From: Megalobrama amblycephala | Taxonomy: Eukaryota; Chordata; Actinopteri; Cypriniformes; Xenocyprididae | Length of the DNA stretch: 64,000 nt | NCBI RefSeq assembly: GCF_018812025.1 | Contig: NC_063061.1 | Span: 1 to 64,000 of the forward strand | Reading direction: 5' to 3' | Shown: piece after piece, positions 35,111 to 47,700 of the stretch | How the letters are laid out: each line of letters starts with the position of its first letter | How positions within the stretch are numbered: the stretch's first letter is position 1 | Notes under the pieces: generated by a model | Databases searched by the model: none | Told to the model about the DNA's origin: nothing | The model's input: only the letters and a program-made list of their open reading frames with translations | Position numbers and translations under genes: made by a program

Positions 35111-37330
35111 CATTGGCCCGTCATTGGTTCGTTTACTTTAAAGCATGTTATGTTATTTCCATACTCATTTTAAAAGTATGCTAAAGTGTACTTGGCCATC
35201 GGATACATCCACTCCTCCCATGTTTCTGTGTGGAAAATAATGACATATGTTTTACATTTTAATATATGTATAATATAAATATCTCAAGTCAATACATAAA
35301 ATATGAACTCATCTGCACAATTTTTCCCCCAACCCCACAGAATAAATTCTACTCACTTGTTGTCCATTATCCATCACTTGATCACACCCTCAGTCTCCAT
35401 TTGCTGAATAGGAGGACTTTTCTTGTTCTTCCATTCACCAAAGAGAAGTTGGTTATCTCTGATTCATTTCATGCTTTCACGGGTTGCATTTCTGGGCAGT
35501 TTGTTGAAGATGATTTGTGGAAAGCGTCCCAGATATTCACCTCAATGAGGTCCCAAAATGGTATTGGGCCAGACTCCAAGACCTTATCATCCACGAGGGC
35601 TATGACTGCTTTGTAACTTCATCCATTGTTTTGTTGGATCTGTGCTACAGGGGATTTGTCTTCATAGCGTATATGAAAAATCCATGTATATGCATGATGT
35701 GAGTCGGGCACAACAAGCAGCTTGCATTTGTAATGTTGAAAGCCAATATCTGTCACTGTCGGTACCTTTACCAGAACCATGCAGATCACCACTGACAGGA
35801 TGGAGAACAAGTCCTTAGGCATATGTCTTGCCATGGTCTCCTCATGATCTCTCTCAGCAGCCAAGGCATTTGGATTTTGCATTAAAGTATGACACAAAGG
35901 GTAGAACGACTTCAGATTTTTAAAAGCCCACATTTATGCGTTTACAATTGAGTCGACATCGACTAGAAAAAAAGAAACAGGAAGAAAAAAAAGATGTGAC
36001 TAGTCGCTTATGACGTCATTATTGCTGCTACATAAGTTTATTTTATCAGTTCTTTTGTCTTTGGGTCATTATATTTCTCAGATTCCTGCTCGTTCTAAAT
36101 AGTAAAGATTATATTTATATGAATGCATTAGTGAGAGAGCGATTGTGTGTGAATTAATATTACAGAGTCTCTCTACTGATAGTGAAGTTGTGGGTTTTAG
36201 TTACTAAGAAATATATGCTGGAACTTTTCGATTTCTAAGCTATTTCATTGATAAATCAGAACAGTGTTGACTTAACTTATTTGTACAATAAGCTGTACAA
36301 AACATGCATTCATCCAATCAAAATTGAGCATCCAGATGGTATAATCAAACATCCTGTGGAGCGCTCTCGTAGTATCCATTTATTTGTCATTAACTGTTGG
36401 ATACAGAGCGTAAAGGTGGACTTCAAAGATTTCTTATCCTGTTGCGACCTCTATAGGCCATGACCAGTGAGTCGACTTCAAGCTTAGAGCATTAAAGTCA
36501 ACTAGTCTGCAACCTACTCTAGAGGACTACTTTGTTGAGATAACATGAGACCTTGGTGTTTGAGCTGGTTCTACAACTTTTTTCTTGTTTATTTTGTGAA
36601 GCTGCTTTGAAACCATCTGTATTGCATAAAGTGCTATATAACTTAATGTAGCTTGACTTGAATTGCTCCTATGTTTACCTAGGCCTACAGTACTGCGCCA
36701 TTGCCAGCTCTTGCATCACAGAGGTAACATATTTTTATGATGAGAACAGTTTGGTTTGATGGAAAAACGCATCATCAATCCAGTCATCTTGATGACAATA
36801 ATGTGGCCGTTACTGTATATACAAAGCATTTAACATTGCATTCATTTGAGCTTTTAATTTCTGAAAAAAATTTAAAGAAAATCCATCTGTAATTGGAGTA
36901 AGTTGCTTAGCTAGAACTCTTGTAAATAGCATCTGTCTAAACAATTCTTGTATAATCATTATACATGTGGTTATTATAAGCTCAAACAAATTGAGAAATA
37001 TTTATATTTGTAGACTTGTTATAATACAGAACCACTGAAGCCAACTTTGGGGAAAAAAAGAAAAGAAATGGTGACTAAGTAAATGCCTCTGTTGAGCTAT
37101 GTCTATTGCAGGAACTGAAAACTGCTGTGTCTCAACAGTAATAAACAGATCTACGAACAAAGCCAAAGTCATAATATCAACTTCCATGAGTGCAGTTGCT
37201 CACTGCTGCTCTCGTGCTCGCCAGAGACAGTTCTCACTCCAACAACTGGTTGGCTAGATTTAGTATTACATTTATTATAACATCTGCAACAATACTCAGT
37301 CCATGAAAGGACAACAAGCTTCTGTTTTTG
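35111..37330. other. transposon remnants, no host gene recognised
   Basis: A minus-strand fragment at 35619-35933 reads CKLLVVPDSHHAYTWIFHI, which faintly resembles the YTW core of piggyBac-like transposases. Ends around 35951 (GTCGACATCGACTAG) and 36470-36510 (GACTTCAAGC, GTCAACTAGTC) suggest a degraded MITE. 36520-37330 is featureless AT-rich sequence. Confidence 0.3.
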
Positions 37331-37337
37331 TAATATG

Positions 37338-37880
37338 TAGGGCTGTCATTATCGATTATCTTGGTAGCTGAGTAATCTGACAGTTATTTTGACGATTAAT
37401 TGAATAAACAAATGTTATAAAAATACAATAAAATAAAATTACAATAAAAATAGACTTATGCTCAAGCGTGAGAGATCACATAAATCTCGTTTGTGTGTAT
37501 TTGTGAGGTACTGTATAAATAAGACTGTGTATGCGTGTGTTTCTGTGCATGGGTTGAGAGAGAATGAGGGAGAAACAGATACTGTGACTGAAACGACACT
37601 AAACTTGCAGAATAGACCCATTGTGTCTGTGAGAATAAAACTGAAGGAGAGAAGTGAGATTCTCAAAAGAACAGCTCTGAAAGAACTTAAAAACAGCTAC
37701 ATTAGTCACGTCCCAATTCATGTACTTATGCACTATTCTATGACGTTTATATAAGTATAAATATTGCAAGTAGTGTGTTCACACTGAAAATTCCAAAAAA
37801 GAAAAAATGCACTTTAAATACCTGGATGATGCACTAAAGTAAAAACAAATAAAAAAGCATGTGGAACATTGGACACTTTA
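37338..37880. mobile_element. hAT-like left end and AT-rich body
   Basis: TAGGGCTGTCATTATCGATT is a typical start of fish hAT MITEs (compare 20420). No matching right end could be fixed before the next repeat at 37880. Confidence 0.35.
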
Positions 37881-38110
37881 TGTACTCAACTGCCGCAGCT
37901 TTAAAGGGCGCATACTATGCCCCTTTTTACAAGATGTAAAATAAGGTTTTTTTTTATAGCATGCTAAAATTGCCACTTTTTGGCTGTGAGCAAAAACACA
38001 CAATTTTTGTGTATGTCCCTTTAAATGCAAATGAGCTGCTGCTCCCGGCCCCCTTTCAAAAAGAGGGCAGGGTTTCAAGAGCTCATGAGACACACAAACA
38101 GGACATCTCA
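37880..38110. repeat. interspersed repeat with an octamer motif, copy 2
   Basis: Reverse-complement relative of 13880-14110. Both carry the ATTTGCAT octamer next to a CCCGGCCCCCTTTC block and a TTTAAATGCAAATGAGC core. Confidence 0.6.
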
Positions 38111-38740
38111 TGTTGTCATCTTGCTTTATCCACTATTAGTAACATCACAAGCCTGTTGTAGTGGACCCCGTCTGAATGATGGCCAAAACTTTCCTGATGA
38201 GTTTTATGAAGTTTATTGTGCATCACACAAAAGATGAAGTGTCTTTTTCCACTCCAGAATATCACAGTATGAGCTGAATAAAACACAGTACAAGTTACAT
38301 TTATGTCTTTTATCTATAAACTCTCTCTCCCTTGCATCATCATCAACATACACAGAGAATTACACAAAAGAGCTAGTTCAAGATGAGCATTTATGGGTAA
38401 AATATATACAATTGTCAATTTTTTTTTGAAAATGAGCGATGGTTTCTCTAGATAAGACCCTTATTTCTCATCTGGGATCACGTAGAACGCTTTGAAGCTG
38501 CACTGAAACTGTAATTTTGACCTTCAACCGTTTAGAGGCCATTAAAGTCCACTATGTGGAGAATAATCCTGGAATGTTTTCATCAAAAACCTTAATTTCT
38601 TTTCGACTGAAGAAAGAAAGACATGAACATCTTGGATGACATGGGGGTGAGTAAATTATCAGGAAATTTTAATTTGAAAGTGAACTAATCCTTTAAGTAA
38701 GGTTAAATTATTGTAAGTGATGTTAAATAACAGAAGAATC

Positions 38741-41700
38741 TTATATCTGTTTTGACAGAAACATTAAATTAAACTTCTTGAAGAAAGATTGTAACTTGCA
38801 GAGCCTACATTTCCTTTTGCGATTCTTTCCTCTCTTATAATAAATTCCATCCCAGTTTTCCTCCTCTTCATCTTCACCTACCCAAGGTCTCCATGCACCT
38901 CCATTCAAATTAGGGTTAGCACGGGAATCGTCTGGTGGGTAGCGAACAGGTATTGCTGTGCGATTGTATAATGCTAGCCGTGTGAGTAGCTCCTTGACAA
39001 CGTCAGGCCTTTGCACTGCAAGGTCGTGGCGTTCACAAGGGTCACCTGTAATGTTGAAGAGCCAAACTGATTTCCTTTTTTCTCCAGTATTTCGCTCCAG
39101 GTGCCACCAGCTGCTGTGGAAGTGCGTAAGAACCTGGGGCGGCACCCAATCCCCATGGCCAGGGTCACCTGTCAACAGCTTCCAGTCACCCACTCTAATG
39201 GCCGCTTGCACGGCTGTGTCCCACAGTCCATGGCTCTCCTTGACTGAGCTCTGACTGCGCCGGTTTAGAGGGTCTATGTTGTGAAGAATTTCCATTCGTG
39301 GGGATTCTTTCCCTTCACTAATGGTAGGCCAAATATCAAACCCATCTAATCCCTGATGCTGTGACACATTCCCCCCAGCAAGTCCAACAAGGGTTGGATA
39401 CCAGTCTGTAATGTGTATAAGGGCTCTGCTGACCCTTCTTCGATGGCGTATCAAGGGACTGTGCACGAAACCCACTGCTCTAATACCACCTTCCCAATAC
39501 GTTCCCTTGCACCCTCGTAGGGGCCAGTTACTGCCCCCCGTGAGTGGCTGGGCTCCATTGTCTGTGGAGAAGATGACAACGCTATTGCGGTAGAAGCCAT
39601 ACTTGCGCAGTGCGTAAGTTATGTTCCGGACTGCCTCGTCAACAATTGAAACCATGGCTGCGTATTTCCTGCGGGGAACGTTGCCCATGCGGCGGTATGG
39701 ATAGATGTATTCTTTGGGTGGCTTTAGAGGTGTATGCACTGCCTGAAGGGAAAGGAGGATAAAAAGAGGCTGACTGCTTGAGTCGTGCGTTGCTAAGATT
39801 TTGCGCACTCTCTGGGTGTAGAGGTGAGTTAAGTACTTCCCCCCTCTCCCCCATGCCACTGACTCACCTTCGTGGAGGTCAAAGCCACACAATGACTTGC
39901 CGTCACATGAGCCATATGTATAATAGTCCACGCTGCCAGTCAATGAACCGAAGTAGGTGTGAAATCCACGACGTGTGGGCAAACAGTCTTTCCGATAGAA
40001 GCCCAAATGCCACTTCCCCACCATGTGAGTGGAGTAGCCAGCTTCCTGTAAGCGTTGAGGGAGAGTGACCGCATCCATAGGGAGGCAGTTGGGTTGACGG
40101 GGTCTGATGATGGAATGCTGGAGGCCAGTGTGAATTTGATATCTAAAGAAAAGCATAAATACATTTCTAATGCTCAGACAGAGAGAAAAGAACAAGAATT
40201 GAAACAATAAGGTATTAAAGTTGACATGAACTCAAAACTGACCCTATTTACTATCTTTATCAAATGTGTGTTACATAAAAGTCCTCCCTTTTCGACCCAT
40301 CCCCCCATTTTACAATGTCAAATAATGGAAGTTAAATGGGTTGTAAACACTGTGTCATGTTTTACAGTGACAGTAATTTATTCATTTGTGTCAGGAGTAA
40401 ACATCAACCATGTTGAATCAAACCGTATTTATCATTACTTCAAAATAACCCTCATACTTGTTCAGTCACGCCTGTTTCCAGTCAGGGAGCACAGGGATGC
40501 ACAAAACATCCACAAAATTATGCAATTTATGGAGGTTTGAGTACTCCCTCCCATCTATACTGTTTTTATTTCAGCCAAAGCAAAAGAGCTCACAGCTCAA
40601 CAAACAGGAGTTATATGAGTTAACTTGAGTATATGTAATATGCAGAGCAGCGGATCTATTCATCCAGTATCAACAAAGGCACGTGGGGAAGAGACGGATG
40701 AAAACAAATAAATAAATGATTATACCACCTGTAAACTGTTAGTGTCTTAAAGGGATAGTTCACCTAAAAATTACAATTCTGTCATTCATCATCATGTCGA
40801 TCCAAACCTGTAAGACTTTCATTCATCTTCGAAACACAAATGAAGGTAGTTTTGATGAAATCTGAGTGATTTCTGTCCCTCCGTTGACAGTCCAGACAAC
40901 TACCAATTTGATGGTTCAAAATGTTCATAAAGAGATCATAAAACTAATCCATATGAATTGAGTGGTTTAGTCCAAATTTTCTGAAGAGACATATATGGCT
41001 TTATATGATGAACTTAAATTAGGCTTTTATTTACATATAAACATTAATCAGCAAACATAAACAGAAGCTCAACTGAACCTGAGTGATGGGCGAGAACAAA
41101 CCTCTTGCTGAAGCTCAAACATGCTGCGTAACAGGAGAATGAACCTCATTGGTTCTTGCTGAAGCTCAAACGTGCTGCGTAACACGAGAATGAACCTCAT
41201 TGGTTCTTGCAGCAGTTCAAATGTGCTGCATAACACGAGAATGAACCTCATTGGTGCTTGCGGAAGCTTAAACGTGCTGCGTAACACACAAGAATGAACC
41301 TCATTGGTTCTTGCGGAAGCTCAAATGTGCTGCGTAACATGAAAATGAACCTCATCGGTTCTTGAGGAAGCTCAAACATGCTGCGTAACACACAAGAATG
41401 AACCTCATTGGTTCTTGCAGTAGCTCAAACGTGCTGCGTAACACGAAAATCAACCTCATCGGTTCTTGCGGAAGCTCAAACATGCTGCGTAACATGAGAA
41501 TGAACCTCATTGGTTCTTGCTGAAGCTCAAACGTGCTGCGTAACATGAGAATGAACCTCATTGGTTCTTGCAGAAGTTCAAATGTGCTGTGTAACACACG
41601 TGAATGAACCTCATTGGTTCTTGCTGAAGCTCAAACGTGCTGCGTAACACGAAAATGAACCTCATCGGTTCTTGCGGAAGCTCAAACGTGCTGCGTAACA

Positions 41701-44700
41701 CACAAGAATGAACCTCATTGGTTCTTGCGGAAGCTCAAATGTGCTGCGTAACACGAAAATGAACCTCATCGGTTCTTGCGGAAGCTCAAATGTGCTGCGT
41801 AACACGAGAATTAACCTCATTGGTTCTTGCAGAAGGGCAAATGTGCTGTGTAACACGAAAATCAACCTCATCGGTTCTTGCGGAAGCTCAAACGTGCTGT
41901 GTAACACGAAAATGAACCTCATTGGTTCTTGCGGAAGCTCAAACGTGCTGCGTAACACACAAGAATGAACCTCATTGGTTCTTGCGGAAGCTCAAATGTG
42001 CTGCGTAACACACAAGAATGAACCTCATTGGTTCTTGCAATAGCTCAAATGTGCTGCGTAACATGAGAATGAACCTCATTGGTTCTTGTGAAGCTCAAAC
42101 GTGCTGCGTAACATGAGAATGAACCTCATTGGTTCTTGCTGAAGCTCAAACGTGCTACGTAACATGAGAATGAACCTCATTGGTTCTTGCAGAAGTTCAA
42201 ATGTGCTGCGTAACATGAGAATGAACCTCATTGGTTCTTGCAGAAGTTCAAATGTGCTGCGTAACATGAGAATGAACCTCATTGGTTCTTGCGGAAGCTC
42301 AAACGTGCTGCGTAACACACAAGAATGAACCTCATTGGTTCTTGCGGAAGCTCAAACGTGCTGCGTAACACACAAGAATGAACCTCATTGGTTCTTGCAA
42401 TAGCTCAAATGTGCTGCGTAACACACGTGAATGAACCTCATTGGTTCTTGCTGAAGCTCAAACGTGCTGCGTAACACGAGAATGAACCTCATCGGTTCTT
42501 GCGGAAGCTCAAACGTGCTGCGTAACACACAAGAATGAACCTCATTGGTTCTTGCGGAAGCTCAAACGTGCTGCGTAACACACAAGAATGAACCTCATTG
42601 GTTCTTGCAATAGCTCAAATGTGCTGCGTAACACAAAAATCAACCTCATCGGTTCTTGCGGAAGCTCAAACGTGCTGCGTAACATGAGAATGAACCTCAT
42701 TGGTTCTTGTGAAGCTCAAACGTGCTGCGTAACATGAGAATGAACCTCATTGGTTCTTGCTGAAGCTCAAACGTGCTGCGTAACATGAGAATGAACCTCA
42801 TTGGTTCTTGCGGAAGCTCAAATGTGCTGCGTAACATGAAAATGAACCTCATCGGTTCTTGAGGAAGCTCAAACGTGCTGCGTAACACACAAGAATGAAC
42901 CTCATCGGTTCTTGCAGTAGCTCAAACGTGCTGCGTAACATGAGAATGAACCTCATTGGTTCTTGCTGAAGCTCAAACGTGCTGCGTAACATGAGAATGA
43001 ACCTCATTGGTTCTTGCAGAAGTTCAAATGTGCTGTGTAACACACGTGAATGAACCTCATTGGTTCTTGCTGAAGCTCAAACGTGCTGCGTAACACGAAA
43101 ATGAACCTCATCGGTTCTTGCGGAAGCTCAAACGTGCTGCGTAACACACAAGAATGAACCTCATTGGTTCTTGCGGAAGCTCAAATGTGCTGCGTAACAC
43201 GAAAATGAACCTCATCGGTTCTTGCGGAAGCTCAAATGTGCTGCGTAACACGAGAATTAACCTCATTGGTTCTTGCAGAAGGGCAAATGTGCTGTGTAAC
43301 ACGAAAATCAACCTCATCGGTTCTTGCGGAAGCTCAAACGTGCTGTGTAACACGAAAATGAACCTCATTGGTTCTTGCGGAAGCTCAAACGTGCTGCGTA
43401 ACACACAAGAATGAACCTCATTGGTTCTTGCGGAAGCTCAAATGTGCTGCGTAACACACAAGAATGAACCTCATTGGTTCTTGCAATAGCTCAAATGTGC
43501 TGCGTAACATGAGAATGAACCTCATTGGTTCTTGTGAAGCTCAAACGTGCTGCGTAACATGAGAATGAACCTCATTGGTTCTTGCTGAAGCTCAAACGTG
43601 CTACGTAACATGAGAATGAACCTCATTGGTTCTTGCAGAAGTTCAAATGTGCTGCGTAACATGAGAATGAACCTCATTGGTTCTTGCAGAAGTTCAAATG
43701 TGCTGCGTAACATGAGAATGAACCTCATTGGTTCTTGCGGAAGCTCAAACGTGCTGCGTAACACACAAGAATGAACCTCATTGGTTCTTGCGGAAGCTCA
43801 AACGTGCTGCGTAACACACAAGAATGAACCTCATTGGTTCTTGCAATAGCTCAAATGTGCTGCGTAACACACGTGAATGAACCTCATTGGTTCTTGCTGA
43901 AGCTCAAACGTGCTGCGTAACACGAGAATGAACCTCATCGGTTCTTGCGGAAGCTCAAACGTGCTGCGTAACACACAAGAATGAACCTCATTGGTTCTTG
44001 CGGAAGCTCAAACGTGCTGCGTAACACACAAGAATGAACCTCATTGGTTCTTGCAATAGCTCAAATGTGCTGCGTAACACAAAAATCAACCTCATCGGTT
44101 CTTGCGGAAGCTCAAACGTGCTGCGTAACATGAGAATGAACCTCATTGGTTCTTGTGAAGCTCAAACGTGCTGCGTAACATGAGAATGAACCTCATTGGT
44201 TCTTGCTGAAGCTCAAACGTGCTGCGTAACATGAGAATGAACCTCATTGGTTCTTGCGGAAGCTCAAATGTGCTGCGTAACATGAAAATGAACCTCATCG
44301 GTTCTTGAGGAAGCTCAAACGTGCTGCGTAACACACAAGAATGAACCTCATTGGTTCTTGCAGTAGCTCAAACGTGCTGCGTAACACGAGAATGAACCTC
44401 ATCGGTTCTTGCGGAAGCTCAAACGTGCTGCGTAACACACAAGAATGAACCTCATTGGTTCTTGCGGAAGCTCAAATGTGCTGCGTAACACACAAGAATG
44501 AACCTCATTGGTTCTTGCAATAGCTCAAATGTGCTGCGTAACACAAAAATCAACCTCATCGGTTCTTGCGGAAGCTCAAACGTGCTGCGTAACATGAGAA
44601 TGAACCTCATTGGTTCTTGTGAAGCTCAAACGTGCTGCGTAACATGAGAATGAACCTCATTGGTTCTTGCTGAAGCTCAAACGTGCTACGTAACATGAGA

Positions 44701-47700
44701 ATGAACCTCATTGGTTCTTGCAGAAGTTCAAATGTGCTGCGTAACATGAGAATGAACCTCATTGGTTCTTGCAGAAGTTCAAATGTGCTGCGTAACATGA
44801 GAATGAACCTCATTGGTTCTTGCGGAAGCTCAAACGTGCTGCGTAACACACAAGAATGAACCTCATTGGTTCTTGCAATAGCTCAAATGTGCTGCGTAAC
44901 ACAAAAATCAACCTCATCGGTTCTTGCGGAAGCTCAAACGTGCTGCGTAACATGAGAATGAACCTCATTGGTTCTTGCTGAAGCTCAAACGTGCTGCGTA
45001 ACATGAGAATGAACCTCATTGGTTCTTGCTGAAGCTCAAACGTGCTGCGTAACATGAGAATGAACCTCATTGGTTCTTGCTGAAGCTCAAACGTGCTGCG
45101 TAACACGAAAATGAACCTCATCGGTTCTTGCGGAAGCTCAAACGTGCTGCGTAACACACAAGAATGAACCTCATTGGTTCTTGCGGAAGCTCAAACGTGC
45201 TACGTAACATGAGAATGAACCTCATTGGTTCTTGCAGAAGTTCAAATGTGCTGCGTAACATGAGAATGAACCTCATTGGTTCTTGCAGAAGTTCAAATGT
45301 GCTGCGTAACATGAGAATGAACCTCATTGGTTCTTGCAGAAGTTCAAATGTGCTGCGTAACATGAGAATGAACCTCATTGGTTCTTGCGGAAGCTCAAAC
45401 GTGCTGCGTAACACACAAGAATGAACCTCATTGGTTCTTGCGGAAGCTCAAACGTGCTGCGTAACACACAAGAATGAACCTCATTGGTTCTTGCAATAGG
45501 TCAAATGTGCTGCGTAACACAAAAATCAACCTCATCGGTTCTTGCGGAAGCTCAAACGTGCTGCGTAACATGAGAATGAACCTCATTGGTTCTTGTGAAG
45601 CTCAAACGTGCTGCGTAACATGAGAATGAACCTCATTGGTTCTTGCTGAAGCTCAAACGTGCTGCGTAACATGAGAATGAACCTCATTGGTTCTTGCTGA
45701 AGCTCAAACGTGCTGCGTAACACGAAAATGAACCTCATCGGTTCTTGCGGAAGCTCAAACGTGCTGCGTAACACACAAGAATGAACCTCATTGGTTCTTG
45801 CGGAAGCTCAAACGTGCTGCGTAACACGAAAATGAACCTCATCAGTTCTTGCGGAAGCTCAAACGTGCTGCGTAACACACAAGAATGAACCTCATTGGTT
45901 CTTGCAATAGCTCAAATGTGCTGCGTAACACAAAAATCAACCTCATCGGTTCTTGCGGAAGCTCAAACGTGCTGCGTAACATGAGAATGAACCTCATTGG
46001 TTCTTGCTGAAGCTCAAACGTGCTGCGTAACATGAGAATAAACCTCATTGGTTCTTGCTGAAGCTCAAACGTGCTGCGTAACATGAGAATGAACCTCATT
46101 GGTTCTTGCTGAAGCTCAAACGTGCTGCGTAACACACGTGAATGAACCTCATTGGTTCTTGCGGAAGCTCAAACGTGCTGCGTAACACGAAAATTAACCT
46201 CACTGGTTCTTGCGGAAGCTCAAATGTGCTGCGTAACACGAAAATGAACCTCATCGGTTTTTGCGGAAGCTCAAACGTGCTGCGTAACACGAAAATTAAC
46301 CTCACTGGTTCTTGCGGAAGCTCAAACGTGCTGAGTAACACACAAGAATGAACCTCATTGGTTCTTGCTGAAGCTCAAATGTGCTGCGTAACATGAAAAT
46401 GAACCTCATCGGTTCTTGCGGAAGCTCAAACGTGCTGAGTAACACACAAGAATGAACCTCATTGGTTCTTGCTGAAGCTCAAATGTGCTGCGTAACACGA
46501 AAATTAACCTCACTGGTTCTTGCGGAAGCTCAAACGTGCTGAGTAACACACAAGAATGAACCTCATTGGTTCTTGCTGAAGCTCAAATGTGCTGCGTAAC
46601 ACGAGAATGAACCTCATTGGTTCTTGCAGTAGCTCAAACATGCTGCGTAACACACAAGAATTAACCTCATTGGTTCTTGCAGTAGCTCAAACGTGCTGCG
46701 TAACATGAGAATGAACCTCATTGGTTCTTGCAGTAGCTCAAACGTGCTGCGTAACACGAAAATGAACCTCATCGGTTCTTGCTGAAGCTCAAACGTGCTG
46801 CGTAACATGAGAATGAACCTCATTGTTTCTTACTGAAGCTCAAACGTGCTGCGTAACACGAGAATGAACCTCATTGGTTCTTGCAGTAGCTCAAACGTGC
46901 TGCGTAACATGAGAATGAACCTCATTGTTTCTTACTGAAGCTCAAACGTGCTGCGTAACACGAGAATGAACCTCATTGGTTCTTGCTGAAGCTCAAACGT
47001 GCTGCGTAACATGAGAATGAACCTCATTGTTTCTTACTGAAGCTCAAACGTGCTGCGTAACACGAGAATGAACCTCATTGGTTCTTGCTGAAGCACAAAC
47101 GTGCTGCGTAACACGAAAATGAACCTCATCGGTTCTTGCGGAAGCTCAAACGTGCTGCGTAACACACGAGAATGAACCTCTTTGGTTCTCAACCATCAAG
47201 CAAACATGCTTGAACTTCCGTTTACCACAACTGATGTGCGAGTTGATGATGAGTGTTTATATGTGAATAAAAGCCTAAATTCAATCTGTTCATCATATAA
47301 AATGATCGTGTCTCTTCAGAAAATTTGGACTAAACCGCTCAATTCATATGGATTAGTTGTACGATCTCTTTATCAATTGCATGGACTGTCAACAAAGGAA
47401 CAAAAAGATCTTAAGTTTTGTTCTAAATAATGTTTGAAAGTCTAACGGCTTTGGAATGACATAACGGTGAGTAATTATTAACAGAATTTTAATTTTTGGG
47501 TGAACTATTCCTGAGGGTGAAGGGTTCACAGGTGCATGTGCAATAATTGTTCAAGGCTCTTTAAACAAGCATTACAAAAAAATTATTGTTCAAACCCTTT
47601 CCAATAAAGATCTGTAAAGCTCTTATTGGATTTTACAAAATTATCTTTAAAAAAAAAGGGACGTTTCTTTCTTTTTTTCTGAGTTATTATCCTAACCCTT

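Larger units (their letters stand above)
40747..47512. mobile_element. foldback element with a minisatellite-expanded core
   Basis: The left end TTAAAGGGATAGTTCACCTA (40747) and the right end TTTTTGGGTGAACTATTCCT (to 47512) are inverted. The arms stay complementary inward: ACTAATCCATATGAATTGAG near 40950 faces CTCAATTCATATGGATTAGT near 47340. Between the arms (about 350 bp each) lies the 6-kb tandem array. The arms belong to the same family as 9051-9801 and 50138-51044. The whole element lies in the arsi intron. Confidence 0.75.

Noticed and set aside
35619..35933. Host gene for a 104-residue minus-strand protein
   Set aside because: Only a faint transposase-like YTW pattern, no splice sites and transposon surroundings. 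Reported as a remnant.
41662..46823. Family of small proteins with [17 protein letters not shown] repeats
   Set aside because: They are translations of a 51-bp stop-free unit. Adjacent 53-bp units shift the frame, and the array lies inside the arsi intron.
41096..47187. CRISPR-like array (regular repeats over 6 kb)
   Set aside because: The repeats are contiguous with no unique spacers, the genome is vertebrate, and the variation is scattered within units, as in a minisatellite.
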